NCBI GenBank assembly: GCA_902826615.1
Contig: CADEFN010000001.1
Coordinates: forward strand, 930,001 to 994,000
Reading direction: 5' to 3'
Source: an uncultured Gemmatimonadota bacterium
GTDB lineage: Bacteria > Gemmatimonadota > Gemmatimonadetes > Gemmatimonadales > Gemmatimonadaceae
DNA length: 64,000 nucleotides
In this document: positions 8,076 to 18,410 of the stretch, one piece after another
Layout of the letters: each line of letters opens with the position of its first letter
Numbering within the stretch: the first letter of the stretch is position 1
Position numbers and translations under genes: made by a program
The notes under the pieces: generated by a model
The model's input: only the letters and a program-made list of their open reading frames with translations
The model's database searches: none
What the model was told of the DNA's origin: nothing

Positions 8076-9233
8076 TCAGCCCGCCTTCCACACCTCGCCG
8101 AGGAGTCGCATCCAGTTGCCACCGATCACCTTCTCGATGCGAGCGGAGGAGTGTCCCGCCTTGGCCATGGCGTCGGCGACCTGCTCCATGCGGCGCGGGG
8201 TGTTGAAGTCGGGCACATAGTTGAAGACGTTTTCGTCTTCCCCCGGTGCGGAAATACCCTGGGCACGTCGTTCCTTCACAAAGCCCGCATGCATCGCGCG
8301 GAATTCGGGAGTGAGGCTGAGCGGAGTGATCGACAAGTCACTCCCGATGCCCACGTGGTCTTCGCCGCAGGTGTTGAGGCAATGATTGAGATGTCGCATG
8401 AAGTCACCGGAATCGGGCTGCCCCTCCGCCTTGAGAAAGGGCATCATGTACACGCCAACGACCCCGCCCTTGTTCGCCAGCTTCTTGAGCACATCGTCAG
8501 GTTTGTTGCGCGGCACATTGACCACGGCTGCGGCGCCGGAGTGCGTGGCGGCCACGGGCACGGTGGAGGCGTCGATGGTCTGGCGCGTCGTCTCCCAGCC
8601 GACATGACTCAGGTCGACCAGCGCGCCTAACGCGTTGAGCCTGGCCACCACCTCGCGGCCATACGGCTTGAGCCCGCGGTCGTTCGGCACCAGGCAGCCA
8701 TCCCCCACCAGATTGGCGCCATTGTAGGTGAGTTGCACAATGCGCACGCCCAGCCGGTGGAAGGTGTCGACACGATCCAGTTTGTCCCAGTACGGGGTGG
8801 TATCCTGAAAGCCGAAGATCGCGCCGACCTTGCGTTGCGCCTTCGCCGTGCGGATGTCGGCCACGCTGCGAATGGGCATGAAGACATCGGGGTGCCGGTC
8901 GAATTCCAGATGCCAGGCCGCGATGTTCTTGACCGTTTGCTCCAGAATCTCGGCCGGGGTGCTCCCGAAGCCATGCACGGTGGAGTTGACCGCAGTGATG
9001 CCCGAGCGCCGGGCGTTCGCCACCATCTCGTCGGTGAGCGGCTTGCCCAGCCAATCGGCGACGTTGAACGGCCCGGCGGTGGCGAGCATGTCGAGCACAA
9101 AGGCGTGCTCGTAGCCCGGCCAGGCCGATTCGGGTGCCGCGGCAACTGTTGGCAGCCAGTCCCGGTTGTGCGAAACGAGCGGGAGGGCCATGGCGCTGGC
9201 AGCAGCCTGGCGGGCAAAATCGCGACGGTTCAT
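8076..9233 (-). CDS. Membrane dipeptidase-like protein (peptidase M19), Tat-exported
   Basis: A 385-residue protein. The N terminus MNRRDFARQAAASAMALPLV is a twin-arginine-type signal. The M19 fold is seen in DLSHVGWETTRQTIDAS, VAATHSGAAAVVNVPRN and DHVGIGSDLS, which carry the second-site His, third His and Asp. The first-site HxD of classical renal dipeptidase is replaced by VLDMLATAG, and the bridging Glu position reads GFQDTTPYW (Gln). The active site is therefore divergent, although similar variants exist as an M19 subfamily. The longer upstream frame lacks family similarity, so the ATG at 9233 is used. Confidence 0.85.
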   Translation of the reverse strand: MNRRDFARQAAASAMALPLVSHNRDWLPTVAAAPESAWPGYEHAFVLDMLATAGPFNVADWLGKPLTDEMVANARRSGITAVNSTVHGFGSTPAEILEQTVKNIAAWHLEFDRHPDVFMPIRSVADIRTAKAQRKVGAIFGFQDTTPYWDKLDRVDTFHRLGVRIVQLTYNGANLVGDGCLVPNDRGLKPYGREVVARLNALGALVDLSHVGWETTRQTIDASTVPVAATHSGAAAVVNVPRNKPDDVLKKLANKGGVVGVYMMPFLKAEGQPDSGDFMRHLNHCLNTCGEDHVGIGSDLSITPLSLTPEFRAMHAGFVKERRAQGISAPGEDENVFNYVPDFNTPRRMEQVADAMAKAGHSSARIEKVIGGNWMRLLGEVWKAG

Positions 9234-9368
9234 GGAGTATGGTGCAAGGGAACTGCAACGATGGACCTGGTCGCGCCGGGCGGCAAGCGATTGCGCGTCG
9301 ACAGTGCCTGGCGCACCTTCGGTCGGGCCGTCTACCGTCTCAGCTCCCCAACCCTTCTCCATCCGTCC

Positions 9369-9572
9369 ATGGAATGGCGCATCATCGGTTCGAATTTTCT
9401 CTACGCCACGCTTGGTGTCGGGCTCATGTTCCTGGCGTTTCGGGTGATCGACTGGCTCACACCCCAGGTGAACTTCAATGAGGAACTGAGGCGGGGTAAC
9501 GTGGCAGTGGCCATCTTTGTAGCCGCGTTGTTTCTCTCCATTGCCCTCATCGTGGGCCAGTCGCTCAACTGA
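9369..9572 (+). CDS. Small DUF350 family membrane protein
   Basis: A 67-residue protein with two membrane helices: NFLYATLGVGLMFLAFRVIDWL and VAVAIFVAALFLSIALIVGQSL, with the connecting segment TPQVNFNEELRRGN typical of DUF350 proteins. Function is unknown for the family. The reading frame is open far upstream, but the ATG at 9369 gives the usual one-repeat DUF350 size. The lytic transglycosylase starts 4 nt after its stop, so the two are likely cotranscribed. Confidence 0.8.
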   Translation: MEWRIIGSNFLYATLGVGLMFLAFRVIDWLTPQVNFNEELRRGNVAVAIFVAALFLSIALIVGQSLN

Positions 9573-9575
9573 CAG

Positions 9576-10169
9576 ATGCGCCGCATCGTCGCCTGCCTGA
9601 CGCTGGTACTCAGCATCCCCCTGCAGGCCCAGGATCGGGAGCGTCTACGCCGCAAGGTGCCCGACTACGACGAGATCTTTCACAAGTACAGCAAGCGGTT
9701 CTTTGGCCCGGGTTTCGACTGGAAGTTGTTCAAGGCGCAGGGGATCGCCGAGAGCAATCTCGACGCGGTGGCACGCAGCCGTGTCGGAGCACGTGGGGTC
9801 ATGCAGCTGATGCCCTCCACGGCCCGCGCCATCAGGTCCGACAACGAAGACCTCAAGTGGGTCGAGGATCCCGAGATGAATATCGCCGCCGGGATCCAGT
9901 ACGACCGCACGTTATGGCTCTTGTGGGAGGCTGACTCGGTGCACGCGAGCCGGAGCGAATTCATGTTCGGCAGCTACAACGCCGGGCGCCGCACCATTCT
10001 CAGGGCGCAGGGGTTCGCCCGCCGCTCAAAGCTGGACCATCGGAGCTGGGAGAGCATTCGCAAGGTTGCGTCGCGAGTGCCGCGCTGGCGGCACGGGGAA
10101 ACGCTCGGGTATATCGAGCGAATCGGTGAGGCGCGGCGCGAGATGGATGTGAAGAAGCCCGGGAGATAA
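9576..10169 (+). CDS. Secreted lytic transglycosylase (SLT domain)
   Basis: A 197-residue exported peptidoglycan lyase. The signal peptide MRRIVACLTLVLSIPLQAQ precedes an SLT/lysozyme-like domain: KAQGIAESNLDAVARSRVGARGVMQLMPSTAR, where the Glu of AESNLD is the expected catalytic acid. Further family features are GIQYDRTLWLLW and FGSYNAGRRTILRAQ. It cleaves the MurNAc-GlcNAc bond forming 1,6-anhydro ends. It probably shares a transcript with the DUF350 gene. Confidence 0.9.
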   Translation: MRRIVACLTLVLSIPLQAQDRERLRRKVPDYDEIFHKYSKRFFGPGFDWKLFKAQGIAESNLDAVARSRVGARGVMQLMPSTARAIRSDNEDLKWVEDPEMNIAAGIQYDRTLWLLWEADSVHASRSEFMFGSYNAGRRTILRAQGFARRSKLDHRSWESIRKVASRVPRWRHGETLGYIERIGEARREMDVKKPGR

Positions 10170-10321
10170 CACGCCCTCGGGAGCGCGAACGCCCCAGCCC
10201 GCGCGGACCGTCCTACCATGGACAGTCTCCGGCTTTGTTTGGAGGTGGCGCGGTCGGTATCCGGTGAATATCGACCGTCGCTAAGTTTCGCCCTCTGTAC
10301 CCCCCACCCGCACCCCGCATC

Positions 10322-11998
<1,677 letters not shown>

Positions 11999-12001
11999 CG
12001 T

Positions 12002-12751
12002 GTGGTCCCCCGCGCGAGCATAACGCGAGTGCTGTCAGGGGCCAGTGCTGCGCTCGCGCCGCGCGGGGTGCTGCGCGTGGCGCTCAACCACGCGAACTTC
12101 CTGCTGGTGCAACGCCCCGCCCCGGATGCCGTCGGCGTGGCGCCCGATCTGGGTCGCGAACTGGCCCGTCGACTGGGGATGCCAGTCCATTTCATTGGCT
12201 ACAACACGGCAGGCGACGTGGCCGATGCGGCGGTACGCGACGAGTGGGATGTGGCACTGATCGGCGCCGATCCGGCGCGTGCGCAGGCGGTGCGGTTCAC
12301 TCCTCCCTACACGGCCATCGACGCCACCTATCTCGTGTCGGCCAGCTCGGGCATCACATCCATCGAGCAGGTCGACCGCGCCGGGATGCGCATCGCAGTG
12401 GCGCAGCGTAGCGCGTATGACCTCTTTCTGCGGCGCCACGTGCGCCACGCTTCCCTCGTCGATGCACCGAACCTCCCTGAGTCCGAGGCGCTATTTGTCT
12501 CTGAGGGCCTCGAAGTGCTGGCCGGTCTGCGGGCGCACCTCCTGCAGGTAGCGCCTCGTGTGCCCGGCAGCCGGGTGCTGGATGGCGTCTTCATGCAGGT
12601 GCAGCAAGCCATGGGGGTGCCGGCACAGCGTGACGCAGCTTTTGCCTATGTTGCCGACTTTGTGCGCGACGTGCTGGCGACCGGTCTGGTGGAATCGTAC
12701 ATCGTCGCGCACGAGGTGCGCGGTTTGTCGCGGCCAATCAGCGAGGCCTAA
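12002..12751 (+). CDS. Solute-binding-domain protein (SBP family 3-like), apparently not exported
   Basis: A 249-residue protein with a periplasmic-binding-protein type 2 fold: GVLRVALNHANFLLVQ, GVAPDLGRELARRLGMPVHFI, DEWDVALIGADPARAQAVRFTPPYTAIDATYLVSASS, then GMRIAVAQRSAYDLFLRR. This matches amino-acid-type SBP_bac_3 proteins. No convincing signal peptide is present after the GTG start, and no ABC permease lies nearby, so it may be a cytoplasmic sensor-like or enzymatic offshoot. It follows ettA by 3 nt and may be read through from it. Confidence 0.75.
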   Translation: MVPRASITRVLSGASAALAPRGVLRVALNHANFLLVQRPAPDAVGVAPDLGRELARRLGMPVHFIGYNTAGDVADAAVRDEWDVALIGADPARAQAVRFTPPYTAIDATYLVSASSGITSIEQVDRAGMRIAVAQRSAYDLFLRRHVRHASLVDAPNLPESEALFVSEGLEVLAGLRAHLLQVAPRVPGSRVLDGVFMQVQQAMGVPAQRDAAFAYVADFVRDVLATGLVESYIVAHEVRGLSRPISEA

Positions 12752-14561
12752 CCACCGGGAGCACGATGTGTGAAGGGCGCGTGGCGTCGCGCCAGATGGT
12801 CACATCGGGGGCACCGTGTGTCACGGCCACATGGGCGTCGCGGTCGGCGCCGAGCACGGTGAGCCGAATGCGGTGCCCTGCACGAAAGTGTTTGGCGGTG
12901 GGGAGGAGGTCGAACACCAGAGGCACAACTGCAGTCCCGGGTTTGTCCAGGTCGTCGGCCCGGCTGGCGGGCCAGGGAAGCCCGAGGTTGCGGTAGGGCG
13001 CGCGACCCTGTCGCCGGTGGGAAGCCCGCAGCACTCCTTCGCTGACGTACACCGAACGCCCATCGGGTGTCACCTCCTCCAGGAGGGCGATGACATCGGC
13101 GTCTCCGGTGGACGACGACAGCCAGAGATGGACCACGGGATGCCCGACCACTTCGAGCGGTGCGGAGAGCGGGGGAGTGGTCCACGACAGTCCCTTCTCA
13201 TCGTTAGGGGCGAGGTTGGGATACCCGATGGCGCCTCCGTAGGTGTTGGCCCAGCGATTGCCCGGGCCAAGGGTGGCGGTTGTGTCCATCACGCGGTGGT
13301 CCCGGGTTCCGCGGGTGGTTGGCGCCCGACGCGTGAGGTGCCGATCGCCGGCGGCCGTGGCGCCCAGGTAGTACGGGGTGGGCCGGGCTTCGGCGATGGG
13401 CCAGCGTCGCGCGGTGCGCCACGCCGACCCGTCCGGGGCGTCAATCACCCGGTAGCGGATGGGTGGCTCACGCATGATCCCGTTGTTGATGCCCTTGAGC
13501 CAGTAGTCGAACCAGCGCAGCCGTTCGGTGGAGAGATCGAAGCCGTCGGTTTGGCCGTGGAACCATGGCCCCACCACGAGCTTCTGCGGCACGGTGAGGT
13601 TGGCAAACCAGAGAAAGGCGTCGCGCGGGAATGCGTCGAACCATCCGGCAAGCCCGTACACCGCCACTCCCGAGGCGTTGATATCCTCGAGGTAGGTGGA
13701 CGGCGAGCGTTCGGTGAGGATGTCCTTCCCGCTCACCGAGTCGATGCTGCCGCGCAGCGGTACGCCACGCCACATCGCCAGCATGTCGCGATTGGTCGCA
13801 TGTCCGGCGATTGCCGAGTCACGTTGCGCCGGGCCCATGGGCCCGTTCACCGGGGCAACCCCCTCAAACCGCGCGCCGTTCCATGAGAACTTCACGCCAT
13901 TGTCCAGTTGGTGCGTCAGGAACTGCCACTTGCTGAAGAAGTCGTCGCGAAACACGCCGCCCGGATGGATGAACGGATACCACTCGAAGACGTACATCTC
14001 CGGAAAGATGGCCGTGAGATGCGGTGGCCGCTGAGCTGCAGTAAAGAGTTGGGTAATGCCGAGGTATGAGCGCCCCACCATCCCGATTTTTCCGGATGAC
14101 CAGGGCTGGGCGGCGAGCCATTCGGTGACCTCGTACGCATCCCGGGCCTCGTCAGGCATGAAAAACCCCTGCTGCGTGCCAAAGGAGGCGCCACCGCCGC
14201 GTGTATCCACCGCCGCCACGACGTAGCCATGTTTCAGGAGCACGTCCACCCCGCGCCCGAACCCCGATGCGTAGTCGATGATGGAGTCATTCCGGGTGAA
14301 GGCCCGGTTGTAGCGGTGGTGCGTCCAGATCACCGGGAGCCGCTCGGTATGCACCGCCCCATCCCGCGTGGGGCGCAGCAGGTCAACGGCAAGCCGCACC
14401 CCGTCCCGCATGGGGAGGTAAAACGAGGAACGCTGGTAGCTGTCATACGTGGGCGCCGAGTATCCGGAGTACTCCCCTGGCCGAGAGACCCGTGAGGTCT
14501 GCGCTTGGAGCTCGGATATCACAGCAAGCGCCAGGAGCAAGCCATGCTTGCGAATTCGCAT
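12738..14561 (-). CDS. CocE/NonD family hydrolase (X-Pro dipeptidyl-peptidase-like), secreted
   Basis: A 607-residue secreted serine hydrolase. The signal peptide MRIRKHGLLLALAVISELQAQ precedes an alpha/beta-hydrolase domain with MRDGVRLAVDLLRP, DTRGGGASFG and nucleophile elbow GMVGRSYLGITQ. The acid is probably in GLAGWFDAFPRD and the His in VVGPWFHGQTD. A C-terminal jelly-roll domain ends with FRAGHRIRLTVLGADRD. Family members cleave acyl esters or X-Pro dipeptides. Its 3' end overlaps the 3' end of the convergent SBP-like gene by 14 bp. The ATG at 14561 starts the signal peptide. Confidence 0.9.
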   Translation of the reverse strand: MRIRKHGLLLALAVISELQAQTSRVSRPGEYSGYSAPTYDSYQRSSFYLPMRDGVRLAVDLLRPTRDGAVHTERLPVIWTHHRYNRAFTRNDSIIDYASGFGRGVDVLLKHGYVVAAVDTRGGGASFGTQQGFFMPDEARDAYEVTEWLAAQPWSSGKIGMVGRSYLGITQLFTAAQRPPHLTAIFPEMYVFEWYPFIHPGGVFRDDFFSKWQFLTHQLDNGVKFSWNGARFEGVAPVNGPMGPAQRDSAIAGHATNRDMLAMWRGVPLRGSIDSVSGKDILTERSPSTYLEDINASGVAVYGLAGWFDAFPRDAFLWFANLTVPQKLVVGPWFHGQTDGFDLSTERLRWFDYWLKGINNGIMREPPIRYRVIDAPDGSAWRTARRWPIAEARPTPYYLGATAAGDRHLTRRAPTTRGTRDHRVMDTTATLGPGNRWANTYGGAIGYPNLAPNDEKGLSWTTPPLSAPLEVVGHPVVHLWLSSSTGDADVIALLEEVTPDGRSVYVSEGVLRASHRRQGRAPYRNLGLPWPASRADDLDKPGTAVVPLVFDLLPTAKHFRAGHRIRLTVLGADRDAHVAVTHGAPDVTIWRDATRPSHIVLPVVRPR

Positions 14562-14589
14562 CGTCAGTCCTCGGTCTGCGGTCAGAGCT

Positions 14590-16293
14590 CTACCTCTGCT
14601 TGCCCACCGGCGCACCCTGCGGAATGGCCGCCCCATCGTGTCGTGGCTCACTGGCGCCAAAGTTCACGCCCCTTGTGGTCCGCAACACCGCCTGACCCCA
14701 CCCGAAGGCGCCGGAACGCGGACCGATACTGGTCACCTCATGCCCCATCGCCTTGAGGGCATCGCGTGTGCCCTGTGGCACCAGCGACTCGATGTTCACA
14801 TCGCACCCATCAAAGGAGTTCTTGGAGAAACGGCCGGCCTCGAGCGCCTCCTGGATGGTCATGCCATAGTCGGCGATGTTCGACACAAACTGCGCATGGG
14901 CCTGCGATTGATTCCACCCACCCATGATCCCGAACGAAATGCGCGTGCCATCCTTCTCCATGAACGCGGGAATGATGGTGTGCAGCGGACGTTTGCGTCC
15001 CGCCAGCACATTCACCGACGAGGCGTCGAGCGAGAAGAGCGAGCCCCGGTTGTGCAGCAGCACACCGGTGCCGGGCGCGGTGAGCGCAGAGCCAAACTCC
15101 GAATAGATGCTCTGAATCAGCGACACCATGTTGCCGTCCTTGTCGACGACGGTGAGATAGATGGTTTCACTGCCCTGCAGGCTGGCAACCGAGTTGTAGG
15201 TGGCCGGGGTCACCTGGCAGGCAGCACGCCCGGCATTGATGGCTCGCGCCCGGTCGGCTGCGCCCTTCTTGTCGAGCATGGCCGCCACGGGCTGTTTGGC
15301 AAAGTGAGGATCGGCGGTGTACTTGAGCATGTCGGCGTAGGCCAGTTTTTTGGCCTCGATCATCGCATGCATGGTGCGCGGGCTGTGAAAGCCCCACTGG
15401 GCCAGCGGATACTGCTCCATGAGGTTGAGCATCATCAGGGCGGCAATGCCCTGCGTTGGCGCCGGGAGTTCGTACACCGTCCACCCCCGGTACGTCGTGC
15501 TGATCGGTGTGACCCAGTCGGCGTTGAGCTGCGACAGGTCGTCGAGCGTCATCAGTCCGCCCTCTTCCTTCGAGAGCTTCACGATCGCCTCGGCCACCGC
15601 TCCCTTGTAGAAGCCGTCACGTCCCTGCTGCGCAATGCGGCGGAAGGTCTTGCCGAGATCGGGATTCCGAAAGACTTCGCCTTCCTGTGGAGCGCGTGCG
15701 CCATCCACCAGGAATGTTGCCTTGGTGTAGGCATTGGCACTCAGCCGGTTGACCGCGCGTCCCCACATGCCCGCTACCTGCTGGGTGACCGGGAAGCCTT
15801 CTTCGGCATAGTAGATGGCGGGGGCAAGCAGGGTGGCGAAGCCTAACGAGCCAAACTTCGTGCGGAGTGCATCCCATCCCGCGACGGCGCCGGGTACCGT
15901 GACGGTGTGAATGCCGCGGGGCATGCTCGTATGGCCCTGTGCGCGCAACGTCGCGGCATCGAGCGCCTTTGGTGCCCACCCGGCCGCATTGAGACCATGG
16001 AGTTGTTTGGTCTTCGCGTCGTACACAATGGCAAAGAGATCGCCGCCGATGCCATCGCCCGAGGGTTCGGTGAGGGCAATCACGGCGTTGGCCGCGATGG
16101 CGGCGTCGACCGCGTTCCCGCCGGCTTCGAGAATCTGCGTACCAGCCTTGGCGGCGAGTGGTGAGCTGGACGCCACGATGCCGAGTTTCGTCGTGACCAT
16201 GGAGCGCCCGACCACGGGCTTGGGGACACCGTTCTGGGCGGAGAGGTCGGCAGTGCTCATGAGAGCCAGGATCGTTGCAAGGAATAGTCGCAT
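14590..16293 (-). CDS. ggt: Gamma-glutamyltransferase, secreted
   Basis: A 567-residue Ntn-hydrolase precursor. The signal peptide MRLFLATILALMSTADLSAQ is followed by GIVASSSPLAAKAGTQILEAGGNAVDAAIAANAVIALTEPSGDGIGGDLFAIVYD, the standard N-terminal part. The autoprocessing/nucleophile region is GSETIYLTVVDKDGNMVSLIQSIY, with a Thr at the expected place (ETI versus the usual TTH), and GTGVLLHNRGSLFSLD follows. It releases gamma-glutamyl groups from glutathione-type substrates in the periplasm. It lies directly upstream of the CocE gene in the same direction (28 nt gap), so both peptidase-like enzymes may be coexpressed. Confidence 0.92.
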   Translation of the reverse strand: MRLFLATILALMSTADLSAQNGVPKPVVGRSMVTTKLGIVASSSPLAAKAGTQILEAGGNAVDAAIAANAVIALTEPSGDGIGGDLFAIVYDAKTKQLHGLNAAGWAPKALDAATLRAQGHTSMPRGIHTVTVPGAVAGWDALRTKFGSLGFATLLAPAIYYAEEGFPVTQQVAGMWGRAVNRLSANAYTKATFLVDGARAPQEGEVFRNPDLGKTFRRIAQQGRDGFYKGAVAEAIVKLSKEEGGLMTLDDLSQLNADWVTPISTTYRGWTVYELPAPTQGIAALMMLNLMEQYPLAQWGFHSPRTMHAMIEAKKLAYADMLKYTADPHFAKQPVAAMLDKKGAADRARAINAGRAACQVTPATYNSVASLQGSETIYLTVVDKDGNMVSLIQSIYSEFGSALTAPGTGVLLHNRGSLFSLDASSVNVLAGRKRPLHTIIPAFMEKDGTRISFGIMGGWNQSQAHAQFVSNIADYGMTIQEALEAGRFSKNSFDGCDVNIESLVPQGTRDALKAMGHEVTSIGPRSGAFGWGQAVLRTTRGVNFGASEPRHDGAAIPQGAPVGKQR

Positions 16294-16452
16294 GGCGGGG
16301 GAGCGCGGAATCGAGGGGTGCGTCGGTGGCCAGACCATCGGTCGGGGGCACGCGAGAGTCAAGGAGATTGCGCGCGCAACGGCTGGTGCCGGGGCGTGCA
16401 AGAGCGCAGAATTGGCACGCTGCGATCGACCGCGATCGCTTACCCGAGACCA

Positions 16453-17739
16453 ATGAACAATCCTGAGGACGAGCCCGAGGCCGAAGCCGGCCAGCTCTCG
16501 CGTCGCGCCCTTCTTGGCACTGCGGCCGTGGCGGCTGGGGGCCTGATTTTCTCCACCCTCCCCGAAGGGAGTGGTGCACAAACTCCGGCGGCTGCTCCCC
16601 CGCCGCCTCCGCCGGTTGCCCCCGTCGACCCCACCAAGGCGCTGGGTGCGCCGACGTCGGCCATCAGTGAGCGCTCCCCCTTTGTCACCACGGGGCGCAA
16701 CCCTACCGGTGCCGTGTCTGGAAGCTCGCTCACGCCGCTCCATCAGTTCACCGGCAACATCACCCCCACCGACCTGCAGTTCGAGCGGCATCACGCGGGG
16801 GTTCCGCTCATCGATCCGGCAAACTACAAACTGCTGGTGCATGGCCTGGTCGATCGCGAGACCGTCTTCACGCTCGACGATCTCATGTCGCTGCCCAGTG
16901 TCACGCGCCTCCACTTTCTGGAGTGCTCAGGCAACGGCCGTTTGGGTTACAAGGGTATCAAGCCCGATCTGTCACCCCAGAACATCGATGGATTGGTGGG
17001 GAATGGCGAGTGGACGGGTGTGCCGGTCAAAACGGTGCTCGCCGAAGTGGGTATGCAAAGCGCCGCCGAGTGGTCGCTGGCCGAGGGTGGTGACGCCGCA
17101 CTGATGTCGCGCAGCGTGCCGGTGAGCAAACTCATGGACGACGCGATGTTTGTGTACGCCCTCAATGGTGAGCCACTCCGCCCCGCGGCGGGTTTCCCGG
17201 TGCGTCTCTTTCTCCCCGGGTGGGAGGGGAACACCAATGTGAAATGGATTCGCCGGCTCGAGCTGAATCGCGAGCCCAACATGTCCAAGGACGAAACGTC
17301 GAAGTACACGGATCCGCTTCCGGGCGGCAAGGCGCGGATGTTCAGCTTCGATCTCGACGCGAAATCCACGATCACCTGGCCCACCTTCCCGAACACGGTG
17401 AAGAAGCAGGGTTGGGTGCAGATCAGTGGTCTGGCCTGGAGTGGTCGTGGGAAGATTACCGCCGTGGATGTCTCCACCGACGGCGGCGCCACATGGACTA
17501 GTGCTGAACTGCAGGGCACGCCCAGCCCGAAGGCGGCGATACGCTTTCGGCACATGTGGGAGTGGAAGGGAGAACCGGCCACCCTCATGAGCCGTGCGGT
17601 TGACGAAACGGGTTATGTGCAGCCGACCTTTGCGGTGTTCAAGGCGGGTCGCGGCCCCGGCACCGACTATCACTACAATCACATCCGGGCGTGGAAGGTG
17701 GCGGCGGATGGGGTGGTGACTTATGGGGGGGAAGCATGA
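16453..17739 (+). CDS. SoxC-like molybdopterin sulfite dehydrogenase catalytic subunit, Tat-exported
   Basis: A 428-residue oxidoreductase of the sulfite oxidase family. A twin-arginine signal (SRRALLGTAAVAAGGLIFS) is followed by a Pro/Ala-rich linker, the Mo-binding domain with the cofactor Cys in RLHFLECSGNGRLGYKG, and GEWTGVPVKTVLAEVGM and MSRSVPVSKLMDDAMFVYALNGEPL. The C-terminal Mo-co dimerisation domain contains GLAWSGRGKITAVDVSTDGGATW. It oxidises sulfite or sulfane sulfur in the periplasm and passes electrons to the cytochrome encoded next, with which it overlaps (ATGA at 17736-17739). Other sox genes are not in this window. Confidence 0.92.
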   Translation: MNNPEDEPEAEAGQLSRRALLGTAAVAAGGLIFSTLPEGSGAQTPAAAPPPPPPVAPVDPTKALGAPTSAISERSPFVTTGRNPTGAVSGSSLTPLHQFTGNITPTDLQFERHHAGVPLIDPANYKLLVHGLVDRETVFTLDDLMSLPSVTRLHFLECSGNGRLGYKGIKPDLSPQNIDGLVGNGEWTGVPVKTVLAEVGMQSAAEWSLAEGGDAALMSRSVPVSKLMDDAMFVYALNGEPLRPAAGFPVRLFLPGWEGNTNVKWIRRLELNREPNMSKDETSKYTDPLPGGKARMFSFDLDAKSTITWPTFPNTVKKQGWVQISGLAWSGRGKITAVDVSTDGGATWTSAELQGTPSPKAAIRFRHMWEWKGEPATLMSRAVDETGYVQPTFAVFKAGRGPGTDYHYNHIRAWKVAADGVVTYGGEA

Positions 17740-17780
17740 GAAGCACGGGAAGCACGAGAGGCACGCGGGGCACAGCTGTC
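17736..17780 (+). repeat. Array of 9-nt repeats forming the start of the cytochrome gene
   Basis: Five degenerate units (GAAGCATGA overlapping the start, GAAGCACGG, GAAGCACGA, GAGGCACGC, GGGGCACAG) cover the ATG and first codons of the SoxD-like gene. The array begins about 4 nt before the ATG. They match the units of the hairpin at 6736-6820. Translated, they give the repeated tripeptides R-S-T / G-S-T / R-G-T / R-G-T. Confidence 0.75.
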
Positions 17781-18365
17781 TTGGGTCTCGTTCTGGTGCT
17801 TGGTCTTGCAGCTTGTCAGGGTACAGGCGAGAACAGCTCAGGGCGCACCGTGCAGGCTGCGGCGGCTTTGCCGGCTCGCTTTGGTGTGGGGCGCGCGGCG
17901 ACACCTGAGGAGGTGGCGGCCTGGAATCTCGATGTGAACGCGAAGGGTGAAGGCCTACCCGCCGGGAGCGGCAACGCCGTCTCTGGCGCGGCGGTGTATG
18001 CCGCCAAGTGCGCGTCGTGCCACGGTGTAAAGGGTGAGGGTGGTGTGCCGCCCAATCCCAAACTGGTGGGGCGCGATCCGCGCGACTTCTCGTTTGCTGA
18101 TAGCGCGCGCGCGGGCAAGACGGTTGGCAACTACTGGCCGTACGCCACCACGTTGTACGACTACATCCGGCGCGCCATGCCGCAGAACGCACCTGGCACG
18201 CTGACCGCCGACGAAACCTATGGCGTGATTGCCTGGATCCTGGCGGAGAACGAAATCGTCACCCGCGACCAGGTGATGGATGCCAAATCATTGCCTGCAG
18301 TTGTGATGCCGTCGCGCGATCGCTTTGTGCGCGACGACCGCAAGGGAGGACCGGGATTCAAGTAG
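17736..18365 (+). CDS. SoxD-like monoheme c-type cytochrome lipoprotein
   Basis: A 209-residue lipoprotein cytochrome. After a basic N-terminal stretch (MRSTGSTRGTRGT) comes a signal with lipobox GLAACQG, then a class I cytochrome domain with AAKCASCHGVKGEGG (CxxCH) and the axial-Met candidate RRAMPQNAPGTL. The tail VVMPSRDRFVRDDRKGG resembles SoxD. SoxD itself is usually a larger diheme protein, so this is a short version. The start codon lies inside an array of 9-nt repeats and overlaps the SoxC stop. It probably accepts electrons from the molybdoenzyme. Confidence 0.9.
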   Translation: MRSTGSTRGTRGTAVLGLVLVLGLAACQGTGENSSGRTVQAAAALPARFGVGRAATPEEVAAWNLDVNAKGEGLPAGSGNAVSGAAVYAAKCASCHGVKGEGGVPPNPKLVGRDPRDFSFADSARAGKTVGNYWPYATTLYDYIRRAMPQNAPGTLTADETYGVIAWILAENEIVTRDQVMDAKSLPAVVMPSRDRFVRDDRKGGPGFK

Positions 18366-18410
18366 GCGCCCGTCGGCACTCCGGACACTCGTTTCACTCA
18401 GGTTGCGCAC

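Noticed and set aside
7097-8206. 369-codon plus-strand frame opposite the TlpA/CcdA genes
   Set aside because: Composition is typical of antisense to membrane-protein coding DNA; the minus-strand genes carry clear redox motifs and coupled starts.
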